64,000 nt of DNA from Nymphaea colorata. Taxonomy: Eukaryota; Streptophyta; Magnoliopsida; Nymphaeales; Nymphaeaceae. This document shows, one piece after another, positions 41,057-53,959 of the stretch. The notes beneath the pieces were generated by a model. That model was not told the origin of the DNA and made no database searches. It saw only the letters and a program-made list of their open reading frames with translations. The translations under genes were made by a program, and so were the position numbers. The stretch lies in contig NC_045139.1 of the NCBI RefSeq assembly GCF_008831285.2, forward strand, positions 8,030,204-8,094,203, given 5' to 3'. Positions within the stretch are counted from its first letter, which is position 1. Every line of letters begins with the position of its first letter.

Positions 41057-42285
41057 GGCAACAATAATCCTACCAATGATGGGTATGGATGTACATGAGC
41101 GTATAAGGGAGAGGAGGTCATCTAGGAATGCTGGGTTGCCGAGTTCCTTTTGAAGTTCTGCTTCAACCAGCCACTGATTTTTTTGGGTGTAGTTTGTCCG
41201 ACTGCTTCCCCATCAGCTTGGTGTTCCCAACTGGAGAATGCAAGGCAAGGTAAGAGGAGATATGGAGATGGGATTGGTGTGTGGTGGTTGATTAAGTTTT
41301 CTTTAGAGATTGCAACCCTGCTTAGGAGACCCATTGCTCTGCTTCCTGGAAAACATCCTTGTTCACTCTTTCAAGAGTATGGGGCTCTAGTTTGCCTTCA
41401 TTTTAGTTCTTTTTCCTCGTCTCTGAGGACTCCTGCCTGCTCTTTGTAAGCTTTGTTTAAGGGTGTCCGTTGGTGATTGTTATTCATTGCCTTATTTATT
41501 CTTTCTCATTCAATAAAGGGAGGGGACTCCACAACCCCGACTCATTTATAGTGAAAACTCCGCTTTGATTCGGCCAAAACTCGTTTGACTCTGTAATCTG
41601 GTGATAAACTTTGCATTGTGCAATCAACAAGGGGTTTGTTACTAGCTGCTTAATTACTTAAACTTTAACATGAATCTACTAATTTATTGGAATATAAAAT
41701 TTTGAATTACAACTCATTTGTTAAATTTTCAGAAAAGCTAAAGCTGATAATGCTAACTTCATCTATGGTTATCGGTTTATTTCGTGAGCCTCAATATTTC
41801 AGCAAATCAAGAAAATTGTTACAGGTTCTCGTCCATTCTGTACAATTGGAGTTCACGTTTGTGAGAAGGCTGCATCTTCATTTTGATTCCCGTGGATGCT
41901 AGGTCCCTGGTGGGCTGTGGCATGATGTTGACAAAGCACCTGTGCCACGCTCAGGCCTCGATGCAGTACCGAAAAGGCATGGAGAAGAGAATCGGGTTTT
42001 TGGCTCTATTTTCTGGGTCATGGGTCGTAATCCTCTAGCTCATTTAAAACTTGCATCTTCAAACTGTAAGCAGTCGTTTTGCCCTTCACCCATTTTACTG
42101 TTCAGTATGCCACGGAGACTTAGACCATCATAGATACTCTGACAGGATTGCTATTTCATTTAGTGGATATGAATATCAGGACACTTCTTTCAAACAAACT
42201 GTAGAATCTTTACATGCAATAAAAGAATAATCAGGCCTACAATTATGATACATTTGACAGAATTAAGAAGAAATGATAGAAATTT
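41057..42285. other. Intergenic; 3' flank of the TNO1-like gene
   Basis: No gene recognised. The part next to 42285 should include the 3' untranslated region of the minus-strand TNO1-like gene. The short frames at 41150-41449 and 41942-42133 have no recognisable domain. Confidence 0.4.
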
Positions 42286-45200
42286 TCAGAATATGGTAGC
42301 TAATACCCATACATGCACGAGAATCCAGTAAGTTATGAGGCTTATCCTGGCTCCAGGTCGCCTCATCAAAATGCGCCCACCAGAAACCCTGCAAAACATA
42401 TCAGAGATAAAGCAATAGTGAGAGAGAATTATCTAAAAGCAAAAAACTAACACATGCAGCTTCAGGTTCGCGTTTGAATATGTCACTTATTTGGCAAGGA
42501 GAAACTTTGTTTCGGGCATTCACAGCTCACTTATGGAGCAAAAAACTCCTCATAAACAGTAATACCCTAAGAAACATTACAAGGAACACCAAAGTTCAAC
42601 CCAAGACTTACCAGATACCATCAATGCGGTCAGCTACCAACTTGGCTTGCTTTGGAATAAGACCAGTTGTGTTGAGAGATTTAAAAACATGACCTGCACA
42701 ACAGTAATTCATATTTAAAGAACTACCACCAACTACCAAGATTTGCCAAGGAAGGAAGAGGCAAAGCACTATCGACACAAAAGGAACTCAAACCTTTATC
42801 ATCATCTTCAAGGTGGTTTACTAGACGATCTGATTCTGTATCAATATTCAAAGCAAGATGTTCACTTGATCCCTTATACATTGTTCTCACATGTGCAGCA
42901 GGAGAGGTGCTAGGAATTGAACTCTTGATCTGTGGCCCCTGCAGGAAGAAAGTTTTCCATGAGACTGTCTAAACAAGCACCTAAAACAGTATATACTTGA
43001 CAAACGTGGAGACAGTTACTTCATAACAGCTAAATAATATAAAACATGTAACCATTAATGCAATCAAGTAAAAAAGAACTCACAGCATCAAAGATCTAAC
43101 AGATAACTTTTAGGTCAAACAAGAATGTGCATAGTTGTTTGGTCTATACAAATCAATCATCCAGCTCGACTAAGAACTCAAATTAGAACAAAGATGCTAA
43201 AGCCAAGCACAAAATAATATATAAACTAATAATGACTCTTATTACATGCATGTCAAAACAACTAAGGTTTTTGTCACTCATATCTAATAGTGGCTTCAAC
43301 ACATCTGCAGAGTGTCTTTAGTGTGTCCAATGAGATTATGTTGTGTCAATACAAAATACACATAGTAAATAAGTGTCAATGTTAGTCAATGGTAACTGCA
43401 TGGCGAAAGGTAGTCATTAAATAACTGCCAAGAAAGGTCAGACACAGAAAATGATCAAATTTCTATAGATTGTGATTCCAGACATTTTCATCAGCATAAA
43501 ATGGGTCTGTGAATCTTCCCTCCACAAGGTTTTTCTTTTCAAAATGTGATCTTCATTATCCCAAAAAATGTCAGATGCCTTAAAAAGTTTAAATCCAAAA
43601 AAAAGATACGAAAATAAGAAAAGTTCTAATTAAAACATAAAAAACCTGTTCCAACAGCTTGAAAAAATAAAGCAACGAAACAATTATATGTATAAGAGTA
43701 AAATAGGATTCTTTTTCCATCTAATATGTTATATGGCGTTATCTAGCTATGATGATACTTATACTAGAACCAACCTTTTTGCGAACATTTGTTCCTTCAA
43801 CATTTAATGGTTTCTTCATTAGAATAAAATATTTTTTGAAGCTTTTGTTTATATATGCAGCTACGATATAAAATATGCACGTACCGTACAATAGTATAAC
43901 CATGGACTCAATATGAATACCAAGACAAAGTGAAATTATTTTTGAATAATAGTTCTAAATCAGTATACTAAAGGTACCAGAATAAAAAAGTAAGTTGAAA
44001 TTGAAAATGACTAGAAATTTTGAAAAGAAAGGATGTAAAAAAAAGCAAAAATGTGATCAAGACGATAAAAGGAAATAGATGATGTTGGGATAAAAAATAC
44101 TTTTCTAAAAAAAGGTAAAAAAAAATACTTTACTCGATTTTCCTTTTTTCTTTTTTTTTTAGGCTCATCATGGATTAAACTTAACTTAAAATAAATTATT
44201 TATCATAATTTTTATCATTATCAAAACATTAATTTTATCATCTTATCTAGCTATTTTTCATGTTTTATTGTTAGTTTCTCATTTATTTTATTCTTACCTA
44301 ATTTTTAATATCCTTTTTAAAAAAAATTGCTTAAGTTTTTCCCAATATTTTCCTGGGGAAAACAATTGCCCAAAAGTACTCAAGAAAAGCCTTGTCATTA
44401 ATTTTTGAAATAATGGAGGGTATGTTACCTGTTTTCATTCTTCGTTGAAAGGGTAGCTACCTGTTCGAGCTGGCAGAATCAAAAAACCGTGACCATGACA
44501 ACAGCTGAGATGTAGATTTCCATTGGAAAGAAATTGACAAAGAAGTAGAGTAAGGGTAGGGATATAAATGAGTCGGTCAGAACCAACTACTGACCTGAAA
44601 TCACACCAGTTTAGTCTGATCTGGTAAGGCAAAATGGATTCCAATTATAAACGGACCTGGACTTGGTATATAGTTTAGGTATTCAAAATATGAATCCGAG
44701 TCAGGAATGTGATAAGGATCCAAGCCGATTGCAGATAAAAGTTAGATAAAGTAGATTCAGAAGAAACAGGTAAGATACTTTTTTTTCTCCATACAAGAGA
44801 AGCATAAACTGGCATGCAGTTGGAGAACTTGGTAAAGTAGATTAGGAAAAAAAACAGAAGAATTGAACACAACACTTAATGTTTGCAAATAATTCAGAGA
44901 TCAACTTTATGGTATTTGGCATCAATTCCATGAGGCACAAACCAAAAGATTTTACATTTTACTGCTCAATTATTTGGAAAGACTGACAAACAAAATCGTT
45001 CCACCCTTCCTACAGGGTAATAACATCAATAAACTGAAACTGAAGAAACTGGAGAAATTGGTGAAGCAGATAAAAAAAACAAATGAGATTTACCTTGACT
45101 TCAATTTCAGATATCTCTGAACCATTTGCTGATGTTGATGCTTCAAACCCACTTCTCTCTTGGATAACATATGCTGGAGCCTCATGAGGCAAACGTGAAG

Positions 45201-48200
45201 CCTCAAGCAATTTATTCTTTGCTGAAAGATCATCTATTTTCATTTCTAAGCTCTGCAGTTTAGCATCCATCTCCTGGCTTGTTATCTTTGAGTTGTCATT
45301 ATCTACTATTAATGTTCTTATCATGCCTTCCAAAATCTGCAACAATGACTTTGCGCCTGCTTGCTTCTTATCAAGCAATATGTCATTTCCCCCCAACTTT
45401 TGAATTATTTTCTCCATACCTGACATTAAGTCTGTTAAGTCACTTGTCTTCCTTGCCATATCCTCATTATTGGAGATGAGTTGCTCATATTCCTGCTTCA
45501 GGTGTGCAAGGTCATGATTCTGAGCTGCCAGGACTGCCTTGAGCTCCTTCTCTTCATTGATGCAAGTACTGACCATTTTCTGTAGTTTCGGAAAATAATC
45601 AAGTAGGTAGAAGATCTTATCCATGGGACTTTGAGACATTGAGCTTTCTAATGTCTTTGGGTAATCGATGTCAAGCTGCTGAACTTTCTCACAGAGAGCT
45701 GCTATTTGAGCTTCAGATTGCATATAAGCTGCATGTGAAAATGAAAAAGGCTGTTAATAAAACAAGAGTGAAATGCCAAAAAATTCATGATAAGTAAATA
45801 TTTACAATAACTAAGTTAATCACCTTGATCTTTAACAGAAGTTTGGTACAAAGATGAGAGTTCCACTTCTTTTTCCCTTAGTGAATTCTCTATCTTCTGA
45901 TAATCCGCCACCTTATTGGCCGATTTCTGACAGGAGATTTGCAATTTCTCTAGATCATCCTCCATTTGACAAATTTTTGCTTGACTTGTGTTTCTCTCCT
46001 GTAATGCACCATCCAGGGCATGTTGAACCTCCATTAATTTATTTTGCAGCTCTTTGTTATCATCCTCTAACATGGAAATTTTTGTTTCACTTAGGTTTTT
46101 TTCTTGCAGTGCACCATCCAGCGCCTGTCCAACCTCTCTTGATTTATCCTGAAGTGCTTCTAGAACTTCCTCCAATTTGGAAATTTCATTTCGACTTAAA
46201 TTTCTCTCTTGCAATGCACTTTCCAGAGCTTGTTCAACGTCTAAAATTTTATTTTGCATCCCCTCTGTTTCCTTGCATCTTCTCTCATCAACATCCTGAA
46301 GATGCTGGAATTTATGTCTAACATCTCTCACAGACAACAGCAAACTCTCAGCTACTTTGACACAATCATCAGAAGATAGACATTCTCTTTGATTTGGTTC
46401 TTCATCGTTGTTAGGTTTTGCCAACAGGGAGAACATGCCACCATCTGGACTTGTTAACTGGACCGTAGACTTAATATCTAGTACATCATGCTCTTCTATA
46501 TTTCTGAGCTCATGTGATGCTTCAGTGCATGCGGAAAGTAAAATATCAATATTTTTCTGCAAGACTGACACAGTGCTTTGAGTTTCTTTCTTATAGGCCT
46601 CAAGATCATTTGTCTTTACTCTCAGGTACTCCTTAGAATCTAACAAGCTCACCACTTTATCTTTTATTTTCTCTAGCAGCTGTATCAGATAGCCAATTTG
46701 TTGATCTAAAGATGTTGAGAAACTGTCAAATTTATCACTGAGAAGTTTCACATCAAATTGCGAAGACTCAAAACTGATTTCATCCATGACATTGGACTCC
46801 CCCATTCCCATCTCATGTACTGAAGTCTTGTCATTTAAATGGTGATCGCAGTTTATGCCTGAAGCAATCTGCTTAATTGAAGAATTCTGAGCAATTTAGA
46901 AGAATTAGTTGAGTGAAAGGTCTTGTTAGCAAAACTTAGTCAATAACGGAAAGTAATTCATCTATCTATAAAAAGAATAAAAACCAGATCCATGTGACTC
47001 TTTAAATGTGGACAAAAGGAGTGAATAAAAAAGAAAGCAGATAAGACAGTAATAGCCCTACAATCTAGATCAATATGAATGACATCAAAGCCTGTTCCAC
47101 TGCATTAAATTTGTGCTGATTTGCCAAAAACTACGAAGAGCCATGTATATGGTAAACACATTGTGTTTAGCCATATCACCTGCAGGTTTCATCAGCTTAA
47201 ACAGACCTTACAGGTTCTGTGACCCTTTTTTCTTTTCTTTTGTTAAATCAGGAAACATGCCCTAATAATCATGAAAGAAAAATCTTACATTTTACATGAA
47301 ATTCTGGTGCACTCTTGGCATGCAGTTTCATTATTTCTTAAAGGTAGGAAACATGCTCTATATTCTTGAAAGACACACTGGAAATTGTATATGTATAATG
47401 TAATTCTGTTGCACTATGGGCCTTTGGTCTTTCCTTTCATTTTGCAGTTTCATTATTTCTTAAAGGTAGGAAACATGCTCTATATTCTTGAAAGACACAC
47501 TGGAAATTGTATATGTATAATGTAATTCTGTTGCACTATGGGCCTTTGGTCTTTCCTTTCATTTTTGAAGAAACATACATAATATACTAGATCAGAGATC
47601 CTAAAGCAATAAGAAGAATAAAAATGAACAATAAATGTTTCAACATGTGCCTTATATTCAGTATCAATTGGAAATAAAATATAGCAAGTACTCCTGAAAG
47701 TCGTAGCAACAGAAAGAACTTATGATGAAGCAAAGATTGTGGAGTCCACATGTTTAAAAAATTACCTCTTCACCACTTTCAAAACTTCGTAGTGTCACGT
47801 CTTTTTCATCCAATAACTCTGCATCCTTCATCTGGCTGATGTGACTCACTATTTCTTGAAGCAAGCAATCCATTGCCCTCAACCCATCAAAAATTTCTGA
47901 AGACCTTTTTGTTAAAAGTTGTATCACCCTTTTCGAGTTGATCTTAATGTCCTCAAGATACTTGAGTGTATCATCTATTTCCAAGGTCTGTTTCTCTAAT
48001 CTAGATTGGGTTTCAGCTAACTGTTCCATACAGGCGGACAACTTGGTCTGCAGGTCACCAACTATTTTTTCATTTGCTAATTCAGCTTTTTCCTTTTCCT
48101 CATGAAGTGAAGAAAGATTTGTCTCTGCCTTTGACAATGCATCTTCCAGAGACTCGATAGCTGCATGAGCATCCACTAGCTTGAGAGCCTGCAATTTAAC

Positions 48201-51200
48201 TTCCTCCCTTGCCCTCTGCAGCTCTTCAGTTGCACTCTCCTTTTGGATATGCGACTCATGAAAGCACTGCACTATGAATTTTACCCTGTCCAGAGGATTA
48301 TCAGACGAAAAATCAGCAGGAAGAGAGATGCTTTCTAGAGAGTCCATAACCCTTTGGAGTTTATGATTGCTCTCAACTAAAAAGCCTTCAACTTGAACTT
48401 TCTGATTTTTTATTTCAACAAGGTCCGACTCAAGATCTGGGATGCGTGTTAAGTCACCTGATAGATTACTTATCTGAACTTTATATTCATGGATTGCAGA
48501 TTCAAGAAGCTGCACCTCCGATTTGAGCTTCTCAATTTCTGCATTCTTTCCATCAATCGACAGCTTCCAGTTTTCCTTTTCTTGAACCAGCCCCTTGCCT
48601 TTTTTGACAGCCATAGATAGTTTTTCCCTCAGCAGTGATGACTTTTCCTCAGACTTATTTAGTTCTTTCTGCAGCATGTCTCTCTCGTTCTTTATAGCTG
48701 CCATTTCTTCTGCCAGCTGCTTCAATTCTTCCGAGAGATTGCCCATCTGAAGCATATTTTTGGAAGATACCTCCTCCATCATCTTCTTGCATCCTTCAAG
48801 GTCTTGAACTTTACTTTCAAACAACTTGATATCTTTCTGCAACAAATCTTTCTCATTTCCCAGAGTCGCTACCTCTTGTGCCAGTTTTTCAGCTTCACCT
48901 TTTAGATTGGTAATTTCTGACAAATGTTGCTCTTCCTTTCCACGGGACTCATCCAACATCCTTTTGTATCCATTCAAATCTTCCTCCTTAGTGCTTAACG
49001 AGCTTTGCAATCTCTGCAACTCATCATTCACAGAGGAAGAACTGTGCATTCTCTCTTTAATCTTATCAAAGCATCTTTCAAGAAGTATAACTGAATCTGA
49101 CAACTGCTCAGAGAGCTGTTCATGAGTCACCACCTCACCAGCAACCTCGAGTAATCTTCTGACCATTTCATCTTTCTCAGACATCAAAACACCAGCCTTT
49201 TCACTAATTTCTTTGTTCGTATGTACAAGGCTATCAAGTTCCTGCTGAACCAGATCCTTCACGTTCTTTTCTGCCAAAAGACTTGCATAGAGGTCTTCAA
49301 CCTCCTTTTGAACTTCAAGCAACTCAGATTTGTATCTCTCCACAGCTGAATGGTTTTCATCCATCCTTTTTTGGAATTGCTGAATCTCCTCTCTAGCCTC
49401 CAACAGTGATCTCCCAAGCCAGTCAACCTGAGATACGAGTTCCACGGATGATGCAGATTGGGGCATGTCAAAGTCCACCAATGCACTCTTCAATTTCTCA
49501 AAAATGCTATCCTTTTCCGACAAGAGATCCTCCAAAACACCTTTCTGGTTGGCAAGCCATTGTACCTTAGCCGTGATGTCCTCAGATTGAACCTCCTCAG
49601 CTATACCAACTTGAGACAAGATTTGTTCACTCTTCTGAAGAAAAGAAGCCTTTATTGACAAGGATTCCTGAAGGGATTTCACTAAATACTGACTTTCAGC
49701 CAGCTCTTTTTCCATCATAGCAGCATTCTCCTTATGTGCTGTTTCTGCCCTCTCTAGTGCATCAGATTTCTCTCGTATCTCAGACAAGCACTTTTCCAGT
49801 TCAGTTGACTTTTCCATTAATGTCTGCTTCAGCGAATCGCGCTGTTGAACCAATGATTTACCTTTGGACACTGCCATGCTGAGCTTTTCTTTTAGAGACT
49901 GCACCTTCTTCTCCGACTGCTCAAGGTCAGACTGAGCCTTGGCTCTTTCCACGCTCAAGGCTTCTAGGTCTTCTTTAGTTTTGTCCAACTGCTCAAGCAC
50001 CTTCTTCTTTTCTTCTTCAAGCGCAGCTCTGTCAGCAACTGCTTCATTGAGCTCAGATTCTTTTGTTCTGAACCTGAGGAGTTGTTTATGTGCCAGGTTG
50101 ACAATCAAAGTTGTGTCTTGCTCATGCGGCATCGTGATTTCCGGATCAATTTCAATCAAACACATTCCAAGATCCTCAACAACGTAAAGGAGCTGTTCAT
50201 GTTTCTGAATAAGAGTCATGGCATCTCTCTGAAGAAGAGCCACCTTCTCTGCAACAGAAATAAAAGGCGAAAATTCACTACCAGTTATTTTGGCGAGAGG
50301 AGATAACAACCCATTCGAGAGTTCATCAAGATACGGTTCCCAGTCGACGCGAGCATCGGCCACAGCTCTTGCAGAAGCTTCTTGCTCAGCCAAGTCCTGC
50401 TGTATGGTACCCATATATAACATTGCAACGTCGCGCGCCATCGATTCTTTCATTACTTGTTCTCTGAGCTCTTCGCACTTCTTCTCGAGATGAATAAGCT
50501 GGCACTTGGATTCCTCCACTTCGCTTTGCTTACTGTACAATTCATTCAGTTTCGTACTGAGATCTTCGACTTCATGGTCTTTAGCAAACAGAACAGCATG
50601 AAGCTCCCGTATCGTGCTCTCTGATTGCAATCTTTCGCTCAAAGCATGCTCAGCATGGTCGATAATCTTCGAGCAGTCTTCAAATGTCTGGTTCACTTGC
50701 ATATCGGAAATGAAGGCCGGCGGTGGTCCGCCTCCTTCTTCTGCGTCACGAAGCCGATTCACCAGTTCATTATCGTCCTCATGGAGAGCAAGATGCTGCT
50801 TGCTCAGCATTTCCAGCTGATTATGGAGCTTTGCAAGTTCTTTCAGGAACCTTTCCCTTTCTTCCTGAACAGAAAAATCCAGCTCTGACTATCGCCCGTA
50901 TCATGCGGAAAAGGATAGAGCGAAAAATTCAAGAAATGATACAAAGGATAACTCACCTGCCATGATTGACCAGACAAGCTCAATGAGGTCTTATATTCTA
51001 CGAGCTCCTGCTTCATCTGCTCCCTCGCCGCGATCGCCTGCTCGAGTTCGTTTTGCGTTTTATTCAATTGATCCCTCATCTCCTGCATCTGCTGCTCCAT
51101 CTCCATCGCCAACAATCCATCCTTAGTTCCACCATCACAATTACCACTCTGATCCACACGATCATTCAATTGGACCACAGAATGATCTACGACCTCAGTC

Positions 51201-51790
51201 GTCTCCTCAAAATGATAGTTCCTTCCTTCGGCCGGTACCAATTGATCCGGTGCATCCACGAAGGCTTCTTCTTTGGCGGCATCGTCCGTCGGTCCTTCAT
51301 CCATCCTCACACTCGAAGGAGGAGAACGAGTAGCACGATCTGGGGCGTCGACGAACGCTTCTTCTTTGCTAGCGTCATCCGCCGGGCACTCATCTGCGCC
51401 TCCATCCAATGTAACAGAACGACCGACATCATCCACATGGGAATGTTGTTCTTCAAGAGGCGCCGGCGGGATGGGGTGCTCTTCGCGGCCATCGATTTCT
51501 TCTCCCGTGCCTCCATGCCCAACGCCCAAATTACCTCCGATGCCTGAAGTGCCAGAAGCAGATCCATTCCTAAAGCCACCTTCATTTCCACCACCAACAG
51601 CACCACCATCACTAGAAGAAGCAGCAGATTGAATCGAATCAATTGCTTCCGCAACGGCTTCATCCGAATTGCTGCCGCAATGGGCATCTAGCCCTTCGTT
51701 CGAATCTCGACGATCCTTGGTTCCACCAAACTGCTCCTCCGAAACCGAGGTCTCATCGTTATGCGGCGCAGCGTCTCCTTGGTCAGACAT
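42286..51790 (-). CDS. TNO1: TNO1-like trans-Golgi network coiled-coil protein
   Basis: Seven exons: 51790-50957, 50864-47766, 46886-45824, 45728-45094, 42938-42794, 42693-42612 and 42388-42286. Phases join into 1986 residues. Residues 1-200 are acidic, Ser/Gly-rich and probably disordered, with two copies of KEEAFVDAPD. From about 210 to 1850 it is almost continuous coiled coil, with two KLSMAV.KGK.LVQ segments and, in exon 3, three tandem 35-residue repeats (five heptads; AL(D/E).ALQE(R/K)N). The end has HVRTMYKGSSEHLALNIDTE, DDDKGHVFKSLNTTGLIP, ADRIDGIWVSGGRILM and a last hydrophobic helix (ISLITYWILVHVWVLATIF), a C-terminal anchor. Arabidopsis TNO1, recognised from memory by these blocks, tethers at the trans-Golgi network with the SYP41 syntaxin and aids vacuolar sorting and salt tolerance. 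Intron 4 is 2.1 kb. The start is the first ATG of the acidic frame. No transcript evidence. Confidence 0.92.
44150..44400 (+). repeat. AT-rich dispersed repeat in TNO1 intron 4
   Basis: Shares the order TTTTTCATGTTTTATTGTTAG, TTTCTCATTTATTTTATTCTT, TAATTTTTAA and TTTTTAAAAAAAATTG with 52400-52560 and, inverted, with 54370-54520. Probably a MITE-like or LTR-derived family. Confidence 0.5.
47322..47565. repeat. 122-bp tandem duplication in TNO1 intron 2
   Basis: 47322-47443 and 47444-47565 look identical (each starts GCAGTTTCATTATTTCTTAA). A diverged third unit lies at about 47225-47321. Purely intronic. Confidence 0.93.
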
Positions 51791-53959
51791 CTTCGCGGAA
51801 AGCTCCTCCTCTTCCTTGTATTACAGTGCCTGGCCTTCCATGCCCAAGGACAGAGAGCGCCGCCCAATTGATTTGAAGAGAAGGCCAGAAAGTTCAGTAG
51901 CAGATGAAACGATGGGGGTTATACTTGTCCCGCCTCATTCAATTCCATCAACCAGGAAAGTGAACGGCAGTTATGTTCACAAATTTGGCCAAGAGCAACA
52001 CGCCAAGAAAAGAAGCGAAGGAAGACCAAGATCCAGATCTGGGAGATGGATGGGGCGGCGAGAGGCTTGTTCAGTTCAGCAACCGCCGCCGGCGAGCGAG
52101 CGAGTCCTGGAATTCCGACGTCAACGCTGGACCCTCTCAGGTACTGGAAAGCCTGATCGCACCCACCCGCCAGATATCAAAAACCTGCCCGCGATCTCCG
52201 TCTGCGTTGGTTTTGATTAGGAGGTTGGATTCAAGGGATCGAGCTCGATGGTTACTGCACATCTCTTTTACCATAATTTGGTCAAGTCTAGAAACCTGAC
52301 CCAAATTGTTCCGACCTGATCCCCCAAATTGTTCCGACCTGATCCAGCCAAAAAATTTTAGCTGAGCGGCACCCAGTCAAAAAAAAATATGACATAATAT
52401 AACAAAATAATCAAATAGTTTCTTTTTATTTTTATTTTTTATTTATTACAAATCTATTTATCTTTTAATATTTGTATTATTAATTTCTCACTTATTTTAT
52501 TTTTTTCTTCATTTTTAATTTTTAAAAAATTACCGTATGTTTTTTTTTTTAATTTGTCTTGTTATACTTGAGAAAAACCTCGTTATTTAAAACTCCGAGG
52601 CGTTATTTGCGACTATGATACAAACACCTGAAACCAAAGTTCCCAAGATAAAACGAGATTTGTCCTCTAAAAACCCCGTCTTGGTGTGTCATCCAAACGC
52701 AAGTTACATTTTTTGAAAACAAAGGTCGGGGCCTAACCCCACCAAGCTTTTAGTGCGACAGAGAACACTTTACCCTTAATGGACCCCAACCCGACCCCAA
52801 TCAATTGAGAGCAGGAGCGTAGCCAAATTTTTCTAGGTAAAAGATGCTAGGTATGAAATATTAATATTTTAAATCACCGATATGTAAATAAAAAAATTTG
52901 GCTTGAAACATTAATATAAAAATAAGAACTTTTATTTATTGGTTTTGTGTAGGCAATTGCTCACACTTAACCTACACCTGCCTTTGCCCCAACTGATAAC
53001 CAAGGAATTTGAACCTTGTTCTTACATGACCCAATTAAATTCTTTTGGGAACTCACAAATATTTTCATGAACAATGAAGAACATTTTCATGTGTCCTTAT
53101 GCATCAAGGTTTAGTCAAATCTCCTCTGATTTTACTTAAATGGTGTTCAAATACAAATATAGAAAATTACAAAACCATAACTAAATTTTTAATTTCAATC
53201 AGATTAGGATGCTCCTGTAGGAAAAGTATACAAGCGAATGAACGATGGAAGAGAACAGTTTCATCATTTACTCAAATATTATATTTTTCGAGCTACCACC
53301 TATCGCCAACTTCCGTTTCCGGAGTGGAAAATTTTATTTAATAATCAATCTAGTTAATATTCTTTAAAAAGTTATGAGCTATTGTAATTGTATGTACGTT
53401 TCATCATTTACTGAAATATTTTATATTTTTCGAGCTACCACTCTTATTTGTAATTGTTCTTTGCATGTTTTCTTTCGTTTATCATTCTCAAGTCATGAAA
53501 ACAAAATCAAATTATATTTTAGACTCTGCTGGAGGGTTTGCCTCCTTCTTTTTATTAAAGAAAAGAATATTGAATATGCGCCCTAGCCAATTTGATTTAT
53601 TCTTTCAATTTTTTTACTACACCGATGTGTCCTCTCTCACAAGTCGATAGTTACTGTTGAACATTCAAACATTGAAAATAAACCATTTTCGAGATCCCGA
53701 AGCTTTCACAATTTCAATTCAAAAATTTTGCGACTTCTTTTTATTCTAAAATAACATGAGAGCTCAACTCACTGCATGGTTCTAGTTTTGAAAGGAAAAT
53801 AATAATTGCCCTTCTATTTCGGCCAAAAGAAAATCACAAATAATTTATTTTCTCCAACACCATTGATCGGATCGGGCATGCTTTCTGCACAGGGCCGCGG
53901 GTGAGAACACTTTAATCATCAAAAATTAAATGAAAATAAAAATTCTGAAAGAATGAAGC
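51791..53959. other. Intergenic between TNO1-like gene and MATE gene
   Basis: 51791-52230 is relatively GC-rich and is the 5' flank of the TNO1-like gene; no TATA box was identified. Plus-strand frames there are not recognised and probably chance. 52380-52700 is a copy of the AT-rich dispersed repeat. The rest is unrecognised. Confidence 0.5.
52380..52700 (+). repeat. AT-rich dispersed repeat
   Basis: Runs from AAAATAATCAAATAG through TTAATTTCTCACTTATTTTA, GAGAAAAACCTCG, AAAACTCCGAGGCG and GTTATTTGCGACTATGATA to GTGTCATCCAAACGC. An inverted copy lies at about 54240-54545. Confidence 0.65.

Noticed and set aside
45854-46321. 155-residue plus-strand frame
   Set aside because: Antisense shadow of the repetitive coiled-coil exon 3 of the TNO1-like gene.
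51053-52299. Plus-strand open frames of 100-183 residues opposite and upstream of the TNO1-like exon 1
   Set aside because: They lie antisense to a well-supported coding exon or in its GC-rich 5' flank, are biased in composition, and match no family I recognise.
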